Origin: Pyrinomonadaceae bacterium
GTDB lineage: Bacteria > Acidobacteriota > Blastocatellia > Pyrinomonadales > Pyrinomonadaceae
Length of the DNA: 47,272 nucleotides
Assembly (NCBI GenBank): GCA_013003215.1
Contig: JABDKD010000024.1
Coordinates: 1 to 47,272 of the forward strand
Direction: 5' to 3'
Shown here: positions 15,726 through 23,902 of the stretch, in pieces
Numbering within the stretch: position 1 is the first letter of the stretch
Layout: each line of letters starts with the position of its first letter
Notes under the pieces: model-generated
Database searches by the model: none
What the model saw: only the letters and a program-made list of their open reading frames with translations
What the model was told of the DNA's origin: nothing
Position numbers and translations under genes: made by a program

Positions 15726-16198
15726 CACTTCGAACCGCCTTCAATCTCTTCGGACAATTCCTCGGTCCATTGACAAAGCATTTTCGTCTTCGATTCGTCC
15801 ATTTCGGCTTCGGGATGAAGCCATAGATACTGGTAATGGGGCATATTACCGGACTCCACTTCCTCACAAATCTCCTCGAGTTTTCTCAGCCGTTTACGCT
15901 TAGAGTACTCCTTCCATTCACTGAAGTTCAGTTCGTCCCTTCCAACACGTATATGGTCATGTATTCCCCAGGAAAGCGGAGCAATGTTGCTGTACCAGGG
16001 GTACCGGGATTCATTCGAATGACAGTCGGCACAAGAGGTTTTGAGTACCCGCTCAACGTTTTCAGGCAACACGTGCACCTCTCCAATCCTGTGTCCTGCG
16101 GTAACCGGCGGATTCGAGAAATCAGGTCGCCAAAACTGTATACCGACGATCACCAGTACAACCAGGAGGGCGAAAATCTTTAAAACTGTTTTTGCCAC
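15725..16198 (-). CDS. Membrane-anchored haem-binding domain protein (CxxCH)
   Basis: The 157-residue protein has one N-terminal membrane segment (residues 5-22) and then a small exported domain with a single haem c motif CADCH (Cys56, Cys59, His60). The text around it (HSNESRYPWYSNIAPLSWGIHDHI) is typical of the haem-binding domain family PF14376. A distal Met ligand may be Met within GNMPHYQY. The start is GTG at 16198, supported by AGGAG seven bases upstream; no ATG fits. It follows the sorbosone-dehydrogenase-like gene and overlaps the CAP gene start by one base. It is likely an electron acceptor or relay in the periplasm. Confidence 0.88.
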   Translation of the reverse strand: MAKTVLKIFALLVVLVIVGIQFWRPDFSNPPVTAGHRIGEVHVLPENVERVLKTSCADCHSNESRYPWYSNIAPLSWGIHDHIRVGRDELNFSEWKEYSKRKRLRKLEEICEEVESGNMPHYQYLWLHPEAEMDESKTKMLCQWTEELSEEIEGGSK

Positions 16199-16211
16199 CG
16201 GTCGTCTCCTG

Positions 16212-17486
16212 TCATTTACCTTTGTAAGTAACCCGCCAGATGCGCTTGCCGTTATCGTCAGTAATCAGCAATGCTCCGTCACTTGCAACCAGGAGTCCCA
16301 CAGGACGCCCCCAAACTTCCCGACTATTCTCATCCGGCAGCCATCCCGTCACGAAGTCTTCATAACGATTTCCCTCTGCCTTGCCTTTCTCATCGAATCT
16401 AATTCTGATGATCTTGTAACCGGTTAGTTTGCTTCTGTTCCAGGATCCATGGAACGCGACAAACGCGTCTCCCTCGTACTGGTCCGGAAACATATCACCG
16501 GCATAAAACTTGATCCCAAGGGCAGCGGAATGCGACCGGACAAGCACATCAGGAATAATCGACTTCTTGACCAGGTCCCCCCTCATATCGTCCTTTCGCC
16601 TCGGATCCGGGTTCTTGCCGATGTAAGAATACGGCCAACCGTAAAACCCGCCATCTTTGACGGATGTAACATAATCCGGAACCAGGTCGTCACCGATACG
16701 GTCACGCTCATTTACAGCGGTCCATAACTCGCCCGAAATCGGGTTAAAATCCAGACCGACCGGGTTTCGGATCCCTGATGCGAATATTCGGTGATTCCTG
16801 CCGTCAATATCGTAAACAGAAACCGCCGCCCGTCTTGGGTCTTCTTCCACCGAAACATTGGTTTCCGATCCAACCGTGACATAGATCTTCTTTCCATCCG
16901 GCGAGATAGCGATGTTTCGGGTCCAATGCTGCCGATAGCCTCGACCGGGCAAGTCAATGATCTTCTTAGGTTTCCCAATCGCTTTGGTCATTCCGGAACG
17001 ATATTCGAACCAAACAACGGAGTCAGTATTAGCGACATAGAGTTTGCCGGGTGCAAATTCCAAACCAAAGGGCTGCACTGTATCGGTGGTAAACACATGC
17101 CGCTTGTCCGCTTTTCCATCACCATCTTCGTCTCTAAACACAAGAATACGATTTAGCCGGGAGTCAGAAACAAATACGTCGCCGTTCGGGGCTTCAGCCA
17201 TCAAGCGGGGATACGAACGATCATCAAACATTTCCGTATCGGCAAAAAGCGAAACCGAAAAGCCCTTGGGCACCGTGAGTTCAGCATTCTCGGGCTGATC
17301 CACAAAACGTGAGGGCCTTCTCGCGCTTTCGGAAGCAAATGGAGGAGGGAGTTTCTTCGGATCGATAGCATGCACTTTTGGAGCCTCGGTTTCAACCACC
17401 TTTGGCAATACGCTTTGGGCAAAGCAGCCCACGCCCAAAAACAAGATCAGACCCGTCAAACGGAAAGTATTCGTGTACTTATTCAT
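16212..17486 (-). CDS. Exported sorbosone-dehydrogenase-like (PQQ-type sugar dehydrogenase) beta-propeller protein
   Basis: The 424-residue protein has a signal peptide (MNKYTNTFRLTGLILFLGVGCFAQ) and a six-bladed propeller similar to soluble PQQ glucose/sorbosone dehydrogenases. Segments are VPKGFSVSLFAD, EAPNGDVFVSDS, QPFGLEFAPGKLYVAN, HWTRNIAISPDGKKIYVTVGS, ASGIRNPVGLDFNPISGELW, DGGFYGWPYSYIG and SHSAALGIKFYAGDMFP. The last contains conserved active-site type His and Arg surroundings. The substrate is unknown; cofactor binding is inferred from the family. The ATG at 17486 begins the signal peptide. The stop lies within the ribosome site region of the haem gene, consistent with coexpression. 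The divergent yraN start is only 26 bases away. Confidence 0.85.
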   Translation of the reverse strand: MNKYTNTFRLTGLILFLGVGCFAQSVLPKVVETEAPKVHAIDPKKLPPPFASESARRPSRFVDQPENAELTVPKGFSVSLFADTEMFDDRSYPRLMAEAPNGDVFVSDSRLNRILVFRDEDGDGKADKRHVFTTDTVQPFGLEFAPGKLYVANTDSVVWFEYRSGMTKAIGKPKKIIDLPGRGYRQHWTRNIAISPDGKKIYVTVGSETNVSVEEDPRRAAVSVYDIDGRNHRIFASGIRNPVGLDFNPISGELWTAVNERDRIGDDLVPDYVTSVKDGGFYGWPYSYIGKNPDPRRKDDMRGDLVKKSIIPDVLVRSHSAALGIKFYAGDMFPDQYEGDAFVAFHGSWNRSKLTGYKIIRIRFDEKGKAEGNRYEDFVTGWLPDENSREVWGRPVGLLVASDGALLITDDNGKRIWRVTYKGK

Positions 17487-17512
17487 ATGTGTTAATCTCG
17501 ACCTCTGGCAAA

Positions 17513-17980
17513 ATGAACCGAAAGAAAAATCATAGCGAACGCCCTGATACGCAAGCAAGCCGTTTGGGACGGATCGGAGAAATCCAGGCGGCCGAGTTCC
17601 TGAAAATTCGCGGATATTCTATAGCCGCTATGAATTTCAAAACACCGATCGGTCGAAACCGAAAGGGCGTCGCATTGACGGGAGAAATCGACATTGTAGC
17701 CGTTAAAGACAACACGGTGTGTTTTGTGGAAGTTAAGACCCGGTCAGATGACCCAGCTCCGCAATCTGCAGTCAATCTAAGAAAGCAGCGTCAGATCACT
17801 AGAGCTTCCCGGAATTATTTGAAGGTTTTTGATGTCGGCAACAAAAAAGTACGATATGACGTAATCAGTATCGTAGCACGTAAAGGGAGAGCACCGCAGA
17901 TCACTCATTTTGAGGGATTCTGGTCGCCCCGGAAATATAATAAGATCCAATGGAGTGGAGATTTCTTGTCCGATTCTTAG
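17513..17980 (+). CDS. yraN: YraN-family (UPF0102) putative endonuclease
   Basis: The 155-residue protein has the restriction-endonuclease-like core: RLGRIGEIQAAEFLKIRGYSI, then the catalytic block GEIDIVAVKDNTVCFVEVKTRSD (Asp, Glu, Lys within two strands), and a closing NYLKV and VRYDVISI. The biochemical role of the family is unsettled; archaeal relatives resolve Holliday junctions. The reading continues open upstream, antisense to the neighbouring gene, but homology only begins after the ATG at 17513. No clear ribosome site is visible. The insert NFKTPIGRNRKGVALTG before the acidic motif is somewhat longer than usual. The S9 peptidase starts 30 bases past its stop. Confidence 0.88.
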   Translation: MNRKKNHSERPDTQASRLGRIGEIQAAEFLKIRGYSIAAMNFKTPIGRNRKGVALTGEIDIVAVKDNTVCFVEVKTRSDDPAPQSAVNLRKQRQITRASRNYLKVFDVGNKKVRYDVISIVARKGRAPQITHFEGFWSPRKYNKIQWSGDFLSDS

Positions 17981-18010
17981 TTGGAATTGGCGTCTATTAG
18001 TGGAGAAAAG

Positions 18011-20335
18011 ATGAATAAGATAATTTTAATCGTATTAGTAATAACATTTGCGACTGCAACATTCGCCAATTCAGGAACATCCGGCCTTCCTGTGTTGATC
18101 GACCGGGAACTTTTTTTTGGAGACCCGGAGATTTCCGGAGCGCAGATTTCGCCGAATGGGAAATTCGTTACATTCGTTAAGCCGTTTAATGGCACCCGCA
18201 ATATTTGGGTCAAAGGCATCAACGACGATTTTTCAGAGGCAAAGCTGTTGACGGCAGAACCGAAACGTCCGATACCCGGGTATTTCTGGAGCCGCGACAG
18301 CAGATTTGTTCTTTTTGTAAAGGACAATGACGGCGACGAAAACTTTAACGTATACGCTGTTGATCCGGCATCTGCTGAAAGTGCGGAATCTGCTCCCGCT
18401 GCGAAGAACATTACAGCCGGCAAGAAAATCCGAGCACTGATTCAACGCGTCCCGCGCTCGAAGCCGGGTGTCATCATTGTAGGCCTCAACGATAGAGACC
18501 CTGCCTGGCACGATTTCTACGAGATTGATATCGCTACAGGCAATAAGAAGCTCATTATGGAAAACAAGGACCGGTTGCAGGGTATCGTCTTTGACAACAA
18601 AGATAGGATGCGGCTTTCGGTCAAATCACTCCAAAGCGGCGAAACCCAAATACTCTCAATAGATGGTGAAAAGCCGGAAGTTGTTTATTCATGCGGCGTT
18701 TTCGAGACCTGCGCTCCTATTCGATTTCATAAGAACAACAAACAGTTCTACATGAGAACGAACAAGGGGGACAGGGACCTTACTCAACTGGTTCTTTTTG
18801 ATCCTTCGACCAAAAAAGAGACGTTTGTAGAAGAAGATCCGAATAAGAGAGTCGATCTGGGTGGCGTGATTTTCAGCGAGGTGTCGCAGAAATTGATTGC
18901 TACTACTTATCAGGACGATAAGACAAAGATCAACTGGAAGGACAAAGCCTTCGAACGTGATTACAAATGGCTTGAAAGCAGGCTTCCCGGTAAAGAGATC
19001 GGACTCGGCTCTTCGACAACAAATGAAAAGATCTGGATCGTCTCGGCGAGTTCTGATACGGAACCGGGTGAGACCTATATATTTAATCGAGCCAGAAAGC
19101 AGCTTCAGCTACAGTACCGTATTCGTAAAAACCTCCCGAGAAAAGCTCTCGCCAAGATGGTACCGATTCGTTACAAGTCGTCGGACGGTCTCGAAGTACC
19201 GGGTTATTTGACACTTCCGAGGGGAGTGGAAGCAAAGAACCTGCCGGTCGTTGTATTTCCACACGGCGGACCCTGGGGACGGGATTCATGGGGTTTCGAT
19301 ACCTTTGCTCAGTTTCTCGCGAATCGCGGCTACGCGGTACTTCAGCCCAACTTTAGAGCATCTACCGGGTACGGAAAGAAGTTCCTGAACGCGGGTAACG
19401 GCGAATGGGGCGACCTGATGCAGGACGACATCACCTGGGGTGTTAAGTACCTTGTTGATGAGGGAATTGCCGATCCCAAGCGGGTCGGAATAATGGGTGG
19501 AAGCTACGGCGGCTACGCAACTCTCGCCGGCGTTACCTATACACCGGACACCTACGCTGCCGCAGTTGCAATCGTAGCCCCCTCAAACTTGATCACGCTG
19601 CTTGAGTCAATACCTCCGTATTGGGAGGCCATTCGAACGATGTTCTACAAGCGGATGGGCGACCCGAATACCGAAGAAGGCAGGAAGCAGTTGATGCGCC
19701 AGTCTCCGCTGACGCATGCGGATAAGATTACGACCCCTCTGATGGTGGTCCAGGGTGCGAACGATCCGCGGGTGAATAAACGTGAAAGCGATCAGATCGT
19801 GGTTGCGTTGCGTGATCGAAACTATCCTGTGGAGTATCTTGTTGCACCCGACGAGGGTCATGGATTTGCACGCCCTGTTAACAACATGGCAATGGTCGCA
19901 TCGGCCGAAAAGTTTCTCGCGATCCATTTGGGCGGAAGATACCAGTCTTCGATGCCGGCCAATGTCTCAAAACGTCTCGCGGAAATCACTGTTGACCCGA
20001 AGGATGTGAAGATCGAGATGGTCGCGTCCGGTCCAGGCTTAACCGGTGTTTGGAAAGTCGAAGCTTTCGCCGGCGGGCAACAGGTTCCAATGACATTTGA
20101 AATGAAACAGGACGGCGATGCCGTAACCGGGACTGTCAGCACTCCTTTGGGCAACGGAACGATCACGGATGGAAAGCTGGATGGCGATAAGATAACAGCG
20201 AAGCTCGCGGTAAATATTCAGGGTCAGGATATGGTCCTCGACATGACCGGAAAAGTTGACGGTGACAAGATTACCGGAACAATAGAAGGCCCGGGAATCC
20301 CAGAGGTGAGCTTTGAAGGAAAGAAGAGCAACTAG
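18011..20335 (+). CDS. Exported S9-family prolyl oligopeptidase-like peptidase with extra C-terminal beta domain
   Basis: The 774-residue protein has a signal peptide (MNKIILIVLVITFATATFANSG), a beta-propeller domain (about 35-390, with ISPNGKFVTFVKPFNG and YFWSRDSRFVLFVKDN) and an alpha/beta-hydrolase domain (about 400-650). The catalytic triad is visible: Ser498 in GGSYGGY, Asp585 in GANDPRV and His617 in DEGHGF. The oxyanion region VFPHGGPWGRD also fits. After this is a domain of about 110 residues (from 660) built of beta strands with repeats like GDAVTGTVSTPLG and GDKITGTIEGPG, not part of ordinary S9 enzymes. The ATG at 18011 follows GGAGAAAAG. A terminator follows the gene. Confidence 0.92.
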   Translation: MNKIILIVLVITFATATFANSGTSGLPVLIDRELFFGDPEISGAQISPNGKFVTFVKPFNGTRNIWVKGINDDFSEAKLLTAEPKRPIPGYFWSRDSRFVLFVKDNDGDENFNVYAVDPASAESAESAPAAKNITAGKKIRALIQRVPRSKPGVIIVGLNDRDPAWHDFYEIDIATGNKKLIMENKDRLQGIVFDNKDRMRLSVKSLQSGETQILSIDGEKPEVVYSCGVFETCAPIRFHKNNKQFYMRTNKGDRDLTQLVLFDPSTKKETFVEEDPNKRVDLGGVIFSEVSQKLIATTYQDDKTKINWKDKAFERDYKWLESRLPGKEIGLGSSTTNEKIWIVSASSDTEPGETYIFNRARKQLQLQYRIRKNLPRKALAKMVPIRYKSSDGLEVPGYLTLPRGVEAKNLPVVVFPHGGPWGRDSWGFDTFAQFLANRGYAVLQPNFRASTGYGKKFLNAGNGEWGDLMQDDITWGVKYLVDEGIADPKRVGIMGGSYGGYATLAGVTYTPDTYAAAVAIVAPSNLITLLESIPPYWEAIRTMFYKRMGDPNTEEGRKQLMRQSPLTHADKITTPLMVVQGANDPRVNKRESDQIVVALRDRNYPVEYLVAPDEGHGFARPVNNMAMVASAEKFLAIHLGGRYQSSMPANVSKRLAEITVDPKDVKIEMVASGPGLTGVWKVEAFAGGQQVPMTFEMKQDGDAVTGTVSTPLGNGTITDGKLDGDKITAKLAVNIQGQDMVLDMTGKVDGDKITGTIEGPGIPEVSFEGKKSN

Positions 20336-20359
20336 TCCAAATCTAGTCAGTATTTATGA

Positions 20360-20387
20360 GGGCCGGTTTCCCCGGCCCCTTTTTTTT
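20360..20387 (+). terminator. Rho-independent terminator after the S9 peptidase
   Basis: GGGCCGG (20360-20366) pairs with CCGGCCC (20372-20378) around a five-base loop, followed by C and eight T (20380-20387). It overlaps the stop codon of the convergent ChaN-like gene by two bases. The reverse strand has no T run, so it serves only the plus strand. Confidence 0.92.
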
Positions 20388-21279
20388 ATCTCTTGCTTCG
20401 TGGCGCTTGAGCATCTGTCAGTACTATATAGTCTCCAAGATCCTTGTGCTTGTCAGGATTAAACCTCGTAAACTCCTTTTCATACCGCATAGTAACTACT
20501 AGAAACTTTGTCCCTTCTTTGTAACGTACGAGATGCTCAGGAATCCCCAGCCATTTCTCGGTGTGGAATGAACCATTTAAGTGGACCACAAGAGGGTCCT
20601 TTGCTGACCACAGGAATTCAGAAATCGAATGAGCCATTGTGGCGTCCCAAAGAGACTGTGCGTTGATAATCGGATTATGGTTAGAAGGCGCAGCGTTGTC
20701 ACTAAACGAGGCCATTAAAGCATTGAACTTTTGAATATAGGCCTTTGAAGCCTTTCCGTATGGCAAAGGAGCCATCCACTGGCGGGATTCTTTTGGAAGT
20801 TTATATAAAGAATCGCGTCCTAACCTTGTGACCATGTTGACGTATCTTCTTGGCGCATTCGCCGCAATTACAGCCAGTTCTTTATCCTTAGAGGTTTCAA
20901 CAAGTGGCCGGTAATCAGTCTTATAATTTCCCCAAGGGCGACTCGCAGCAAGAAAATGCTTCTCTGTGACCAAGCCCGCAAGATATTCATCTACAACAGG
21001 TTGCACGTCCCGTTCGAACATCTCGAGCGAAAGAGCGATCTGCCGTTCCTTCCCGTAGTTCAGGACTGCGGTTTTGAAAATCTCAAACTGAAGGCGATGT
21101 CCGACCGAATCATCGTGAGACTCCCCCAAAAACACCACGTCTACATCTTCAAATCGCTCAATGATTGATTTGATGTCGGTTGGCGCGCCATTTGAATCGA
21201 AAACCGAGTAATCCTTGTTTTGTGCAGTTGCAGAGATGGTCAAAGCGATAATCAACGAGGCCAGCAAAATTAACTTCAT
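20386..21279 (-). CDS. ChaN-family haem/iron-associated protein
   Basis: The 297-residue protein has a signal peptide (MKLILLASLIIALTISATAQ) and the ChaN fold: DVDVVFLGESHDDSVGHRLQFEIF near the start, LSLEMFERDVQPVVDEYLAG, AANAPRRYVNMVTRLG, then VVHLNGSFHTEKWLGIPEHL. Campylobacter ChaN binds a pair of haems, and the family accompanies TonB-dependent iron uptake; the GES/H and SFH residues are the conserved set. No lipobox Cys is visible. The TonB receptor gene ends 100 bases upstream on the same strand, with no terminator between, so the two are probably one transcript under the Fur-like site at 23811-23837. Confidence 0.82.
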   Translation of the reverse strand: MKLILLASLIIALTISATAQNKDYSVFDSNGAPTDIKSIIERFEDVDVVFLGESHDDSVGHRLQFEIFKTAVLNYGKERQIALSLEMFERDVQPVVDEYLAGLVTEKHFLAASRPWGNYKTDYRPLVETSKDKELAVIAANAPRRYVNMVTRLGRDSLYKLPKESRQWMAPLPYGKASKAYIQKFNALMASFSDNAAPSNHNPIINAQSLWDATMAHSISEFLWSAKDPLVVHLNGSFHTEKWLGIPEHLVRYKEGTKFLVVTMRYEKEFTRFNPDKHKDLGDYIVLTDAQAPRSKR

Positions 21280-21379
21280 GATTTCGCATATTACGCTAAA
21301 CCAAGGTCAGCACACAATTTGCGAGAACAAAAAAGAGACACATCAGAGAAGCCGCGGTGACGATCATTCTGTTTGACGC

Positions 21380-23749
21380 CTAGAAATCAATCTTGATACC
21401 CGTTTGGATGAGTCTCGGGATACCCGGATAGATCCCTCGTGTCCTGTCGACAATATGCAGTTTGTCTGCCGCGTTTTTCACAGTAATGAAGATCGTCGAC
21501 TTCCATCTTTCGACCCTGTAATTTGCAGTCGCATTGAAATACGACTGGCTCGCAATCTGCCCTCGTTGACCGTTTTCGATTCGAACTATCGTGTTTAAGT
21601 CGTCTGTGAACTGGGAGCTTACAAAATTGTTTTCTACAAACGCGTGAAAACCACGATACTCAAACCCGATCGAACTCGTTGCGAGGTGTTTTGGAACATA
21701 AGGGAGCCGATTCCCCGAAACTAGGATGTCAGTGGAGCCGGAAATCCCGCTAAACCTTAGCGCCCGAAACTCTGCAATGCTTAAATTTGTGTAAGCAGAA
21801 CGAAGATAGATATTGAAATCCGATTTAAAAATCGAAGCGGTATCCAATCTTCCGTTGAATTCGAATCCTTGCTGGAGCGTAGCTCCGGCATTGGTCGCGG
21901 CCGCCCCCTGACCGCCGGCAACCGATGCCGGAATTATTTGGTTCTCGTAATCATTTCTAAAAAAGGCCGCCTCGAGGCTAAGATAATTGACCGGCCTGGT
22001 TCGAATTCCGGCTTCGTAGTTCCAACTCAGTTCTGAGTCCAATTCAACGACCCCGCCACTGTTCGTAAGAATGTCGGAAGTACTTGGTGGAGCAAACCCC
22101 CTGTGCACACCTGCAAAGATAGTCGTGTTGCTAAAAGGGTTATATGCAACACCTACCCCCGGAATGAATTGTGTTGTTGTGGTTTTCGCAGTAGCGCCGT
22201 TCAACAGATTACTTCTTTCGTAGCGAATTTTCTCAATGCGTAACCCCGGTGTCACGGAGAAGTTTTTCCAGAGGAAACGATTTTGAACGAAAGTTGAAAA
22301 GGCCAGGGCGTTTCTTAGGTTTGCCTCGGTTTGCTGAGATCCCTCAGCCCGGGAAAAGGGTGTATCCCCATTATATTTTCGACGGTTTTGGGTTTCGTAA
22401 TGAACTCGCATTCCCGCGGTGAAAGCGTTTCTTATCGGCCCGGTTTCAAACGAGCTGCTGAACCGCGGCTCGACGCCGAATGTTCTGAAGTCCCTGGGGG
22501 TACCTTGATTCCCGCATGTAGTATTTAGGTCTGCCATTCCCGTGCAGTCCGGGTCTGAGCCCAAACGGTTTGGCCGCTGGCTCGAATTAGAGGATTGTCG
22601 CCACCAATCCCTTGAGAAATAGCTTGTATAAAACGTTGTCGTGATTGAAGAAAATTGATTTATGACACCTGAATGGGACACTGAAAAGCCTTCTCGAAAG
22701 AATTCAAGATCGTCATTTCGAAACGGGTTCTGACGGGGATTCTGCGCGAACTCTTCTTCCGTGAGCCCTGAGTACGTTACCGTTGAACTTTCATCAAAGT
22801 GTGAGTACTTAAATGTCAGCACATTTAAGTGATTAATGGTGTGGATCACCTTTGTACTGAAGTCGTTAACACCTGCCCTGATGTTCTCCCGCGAACCGAG
22901 TCCCTGTTTACGAGTAAAATTCGTGATTATCCCTGTGTTACCGATCGTCGTCCCAAAACCAGCTGAACCGTTGAAATAATCGCGATTGCCGCCGGTGACA
23001 TTTATCGTGAACTTCGGTGCTGACGGAGGATTTGGTGTAAGGTAATTAACGACACCGGCAACTGTAACCGGGCCGTGACTGATTTGTCCCGATCCTTTTA
23101 GCACCTCGACCGTTTCAAATCGTTCGATCGGAGGATGATAATAAGACGAGTTATCTCCATAAGGCGCGTAAGCCAATGGAATACCATCTTCAAGTAACAA
23201 GACCTTGCGCGATCTCGTCGGGTTTGAGCCTCGAATCGAAATGTTCGGCCTCAACCCGAATCCCTCTTCGTTTCGAATGCTGACACCCGACACTTTTCTC
23301 AAAGCCTCAGAAAAATTGAACACTCGAGAATCTTTTAACTCCCTCTTAGATATCGTTTGAATAGAACCGGGGGTTCGCTCGAGTGCTGACTGAGTACCCG
23401 CGAGAAAACTTGATGACACCGCAACGACTTCGGCAACGTTCTCCGGAGAAAGCACTATACCGATTCCATCAGTTGCAGTGCCCAAAAGAGTCTTCTCAAA
23501 AACCGCAAACCCTTGAGCCCTAACAACCAATCGATAGGACTCCGATTTCGGGACCGAAACGACAAACTCCCCGGCAGGACCGGACTTGGTTTTGCTGCTC
23601 ACTCTGCTATCCAGGGCGGTTATGTTTATCGACGCATTTGCCACTGCGTCGCCGTTTATGTCCAGTACGGTGCCGGTTGCAGATTGCCCTGCCGTTGCGA
23701 CCACCAGAACGAATAGAAAATATACAGAAACTAGGATTTTACTGATCAT
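21380..23749 (-). CDS. TonB-dependent outer-membrane receptor with carboxypeptidase-regulatory-like domain
   Basis: The 789-residue protein has a signal peptide (MISKILVSVYFLFVLVVATAGQ), an N-terminal carboxypeptidase-regulatory-like domain (about 23-95, ATGTVLDINGDAVANASINI), a plug (about 110-245, with RTPGSIQTISKRELKDSRV and SIRGSNPTRSRKVLLLEDG) and a 22-strand barrel ending in Phe, as required for insertion. Plug text resembles FecA/iron-citrate type receptors (YAPYGDNSSYYHPPIERFETVEVLKGSGQI in two parts). A ferric-chelate substrate is inferred from this, the ChaN partner and the operator. The ATG at 23749 begins the signal peptide; an upstream GTG would prefix 15 non-signal residues. Regulation is likely by iron. 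Confidence 0.9.
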   Translation of the reverse strand: MISKILVSVYFLFVLVVATAGQSATGTVLDINGDAVANASINITALDSRVSSKTKSGPAGEFVVSVPKSESYRLVVRAQGFAVFEKTLLGTATDGIGIVLSPENVAEVVAVSSSFLAGTQSALERTPGSIQTISKRELKDSRVFNFSEALRKVSGVSIRNEEGFGLRPNISIRGSNPTRSRKVLLLEDGIPLAYAPYGDNSSYYHPPIERFETVEVLKGSGQISHGPVTVAGVVNYLTPNPPSAPKFTINVTGGNRDYFNGSAGFGTTIGNTGIITNFTRKQGLGSRENIRAGVNDFSTKVIHTINHLNVLTFKYSHFDESSTVTYSGLTEEEFAQNPRQNPFRNDDLEFFREGFSVSHSGVINQFSSITTTFYTSYFSRDWWRQSSNSSQRPNRLGSDPDCTGMADLNTTCGNQGTPRDFRTFGVEPRFSSSFETGPIRNAFTAGMRVHYETQNRRKYNGDTPFSRAEGSQQTEANLRNALAFSTFVQNRFLWKNFSVTPGLRIEKIRYERSNLLNGATAKTTTTQFIPGVGVAYNPFSNTTIFAGVHRGFAPPSTSDILTNSGGVVELDSELSWNYEAGIRTRPVNYLSLEAAFFRNDYENQIIPASVAGGQGAAATNAGATLQQGFEFNGRLDTASIFKSDFNIYLRSAYTNLSIAEFRALRFSGISGSTDILVSGNRLPYVPKHLATSSIGFEYRGFHAFVENNFVSSQFTDDLNTIVRIENGQRGQIASQSYFNATANYRVERWKSTIFITVKNAADKLHIVDRTRGIYPGIPRLIQTGIKIDF

Positions 23750-23810
23750 TACTTCGGAAGAAGTCCAACGCCAACCGACGCCTTCGTTACTCACTTCGAA
23801 TTATTCTTTT

Positions 23811-23837
23811 TATTGAAATTGAAAACCACTTTCAATA
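23811..23837. promoter_or_regulatory. Operator-like 27-bp site, shared with the feoA promoter
   Basis: The site has TATTGAAA (23811-23818) and TTTCAATA (23830-23837) as exact inverted arms with a second TTGAAA inside. It matches the reverse complement of 39608-39634 in 21 of 27 positions. A central 19-base part matches 13 of 19 bases of the classical Fur consensus. It lies at about +1 to +27 relative to the promoter at 23844-23872, a typical repressor position. Confidence 0.75.
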
Positions 23838-23843
23838 ACAAAC

Positions 23844-23872
23844 AAGATAGTCGAATCCCCTATCGGTGTCAA
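23844..23872 (-). promoter_or_regulatory. Sigma-70-type promoter of the TonB receptor gene
   Basis: On the minus strand a perfect TTGACA (23872-23867) is followed by exactly 17 bases and TATCTT (23849-23844). The expected transcription start near 23837 is at the edge of the operator-like site, about 88 bases before the receptor ATG. Confidence 0.7.
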
Positions 23873-23902
23873 TACCGGTCGTTCGAGTGTTATGGGACTT
23901 TA

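Noticed and set aside
21280-21379. Separate promoter for the ChaN-like gene
   Set aside because: No good -35/-10 pair or second copy of the iron-type site was seen, so cotranscription with the receptor is simpler.
23850-23885. Terminator of the purD-yhhQ-DHS-like unit
   Set aside because: CGGT/ACCG pairing is only four bases and no T run follows; it overlaps the receptor promoter.
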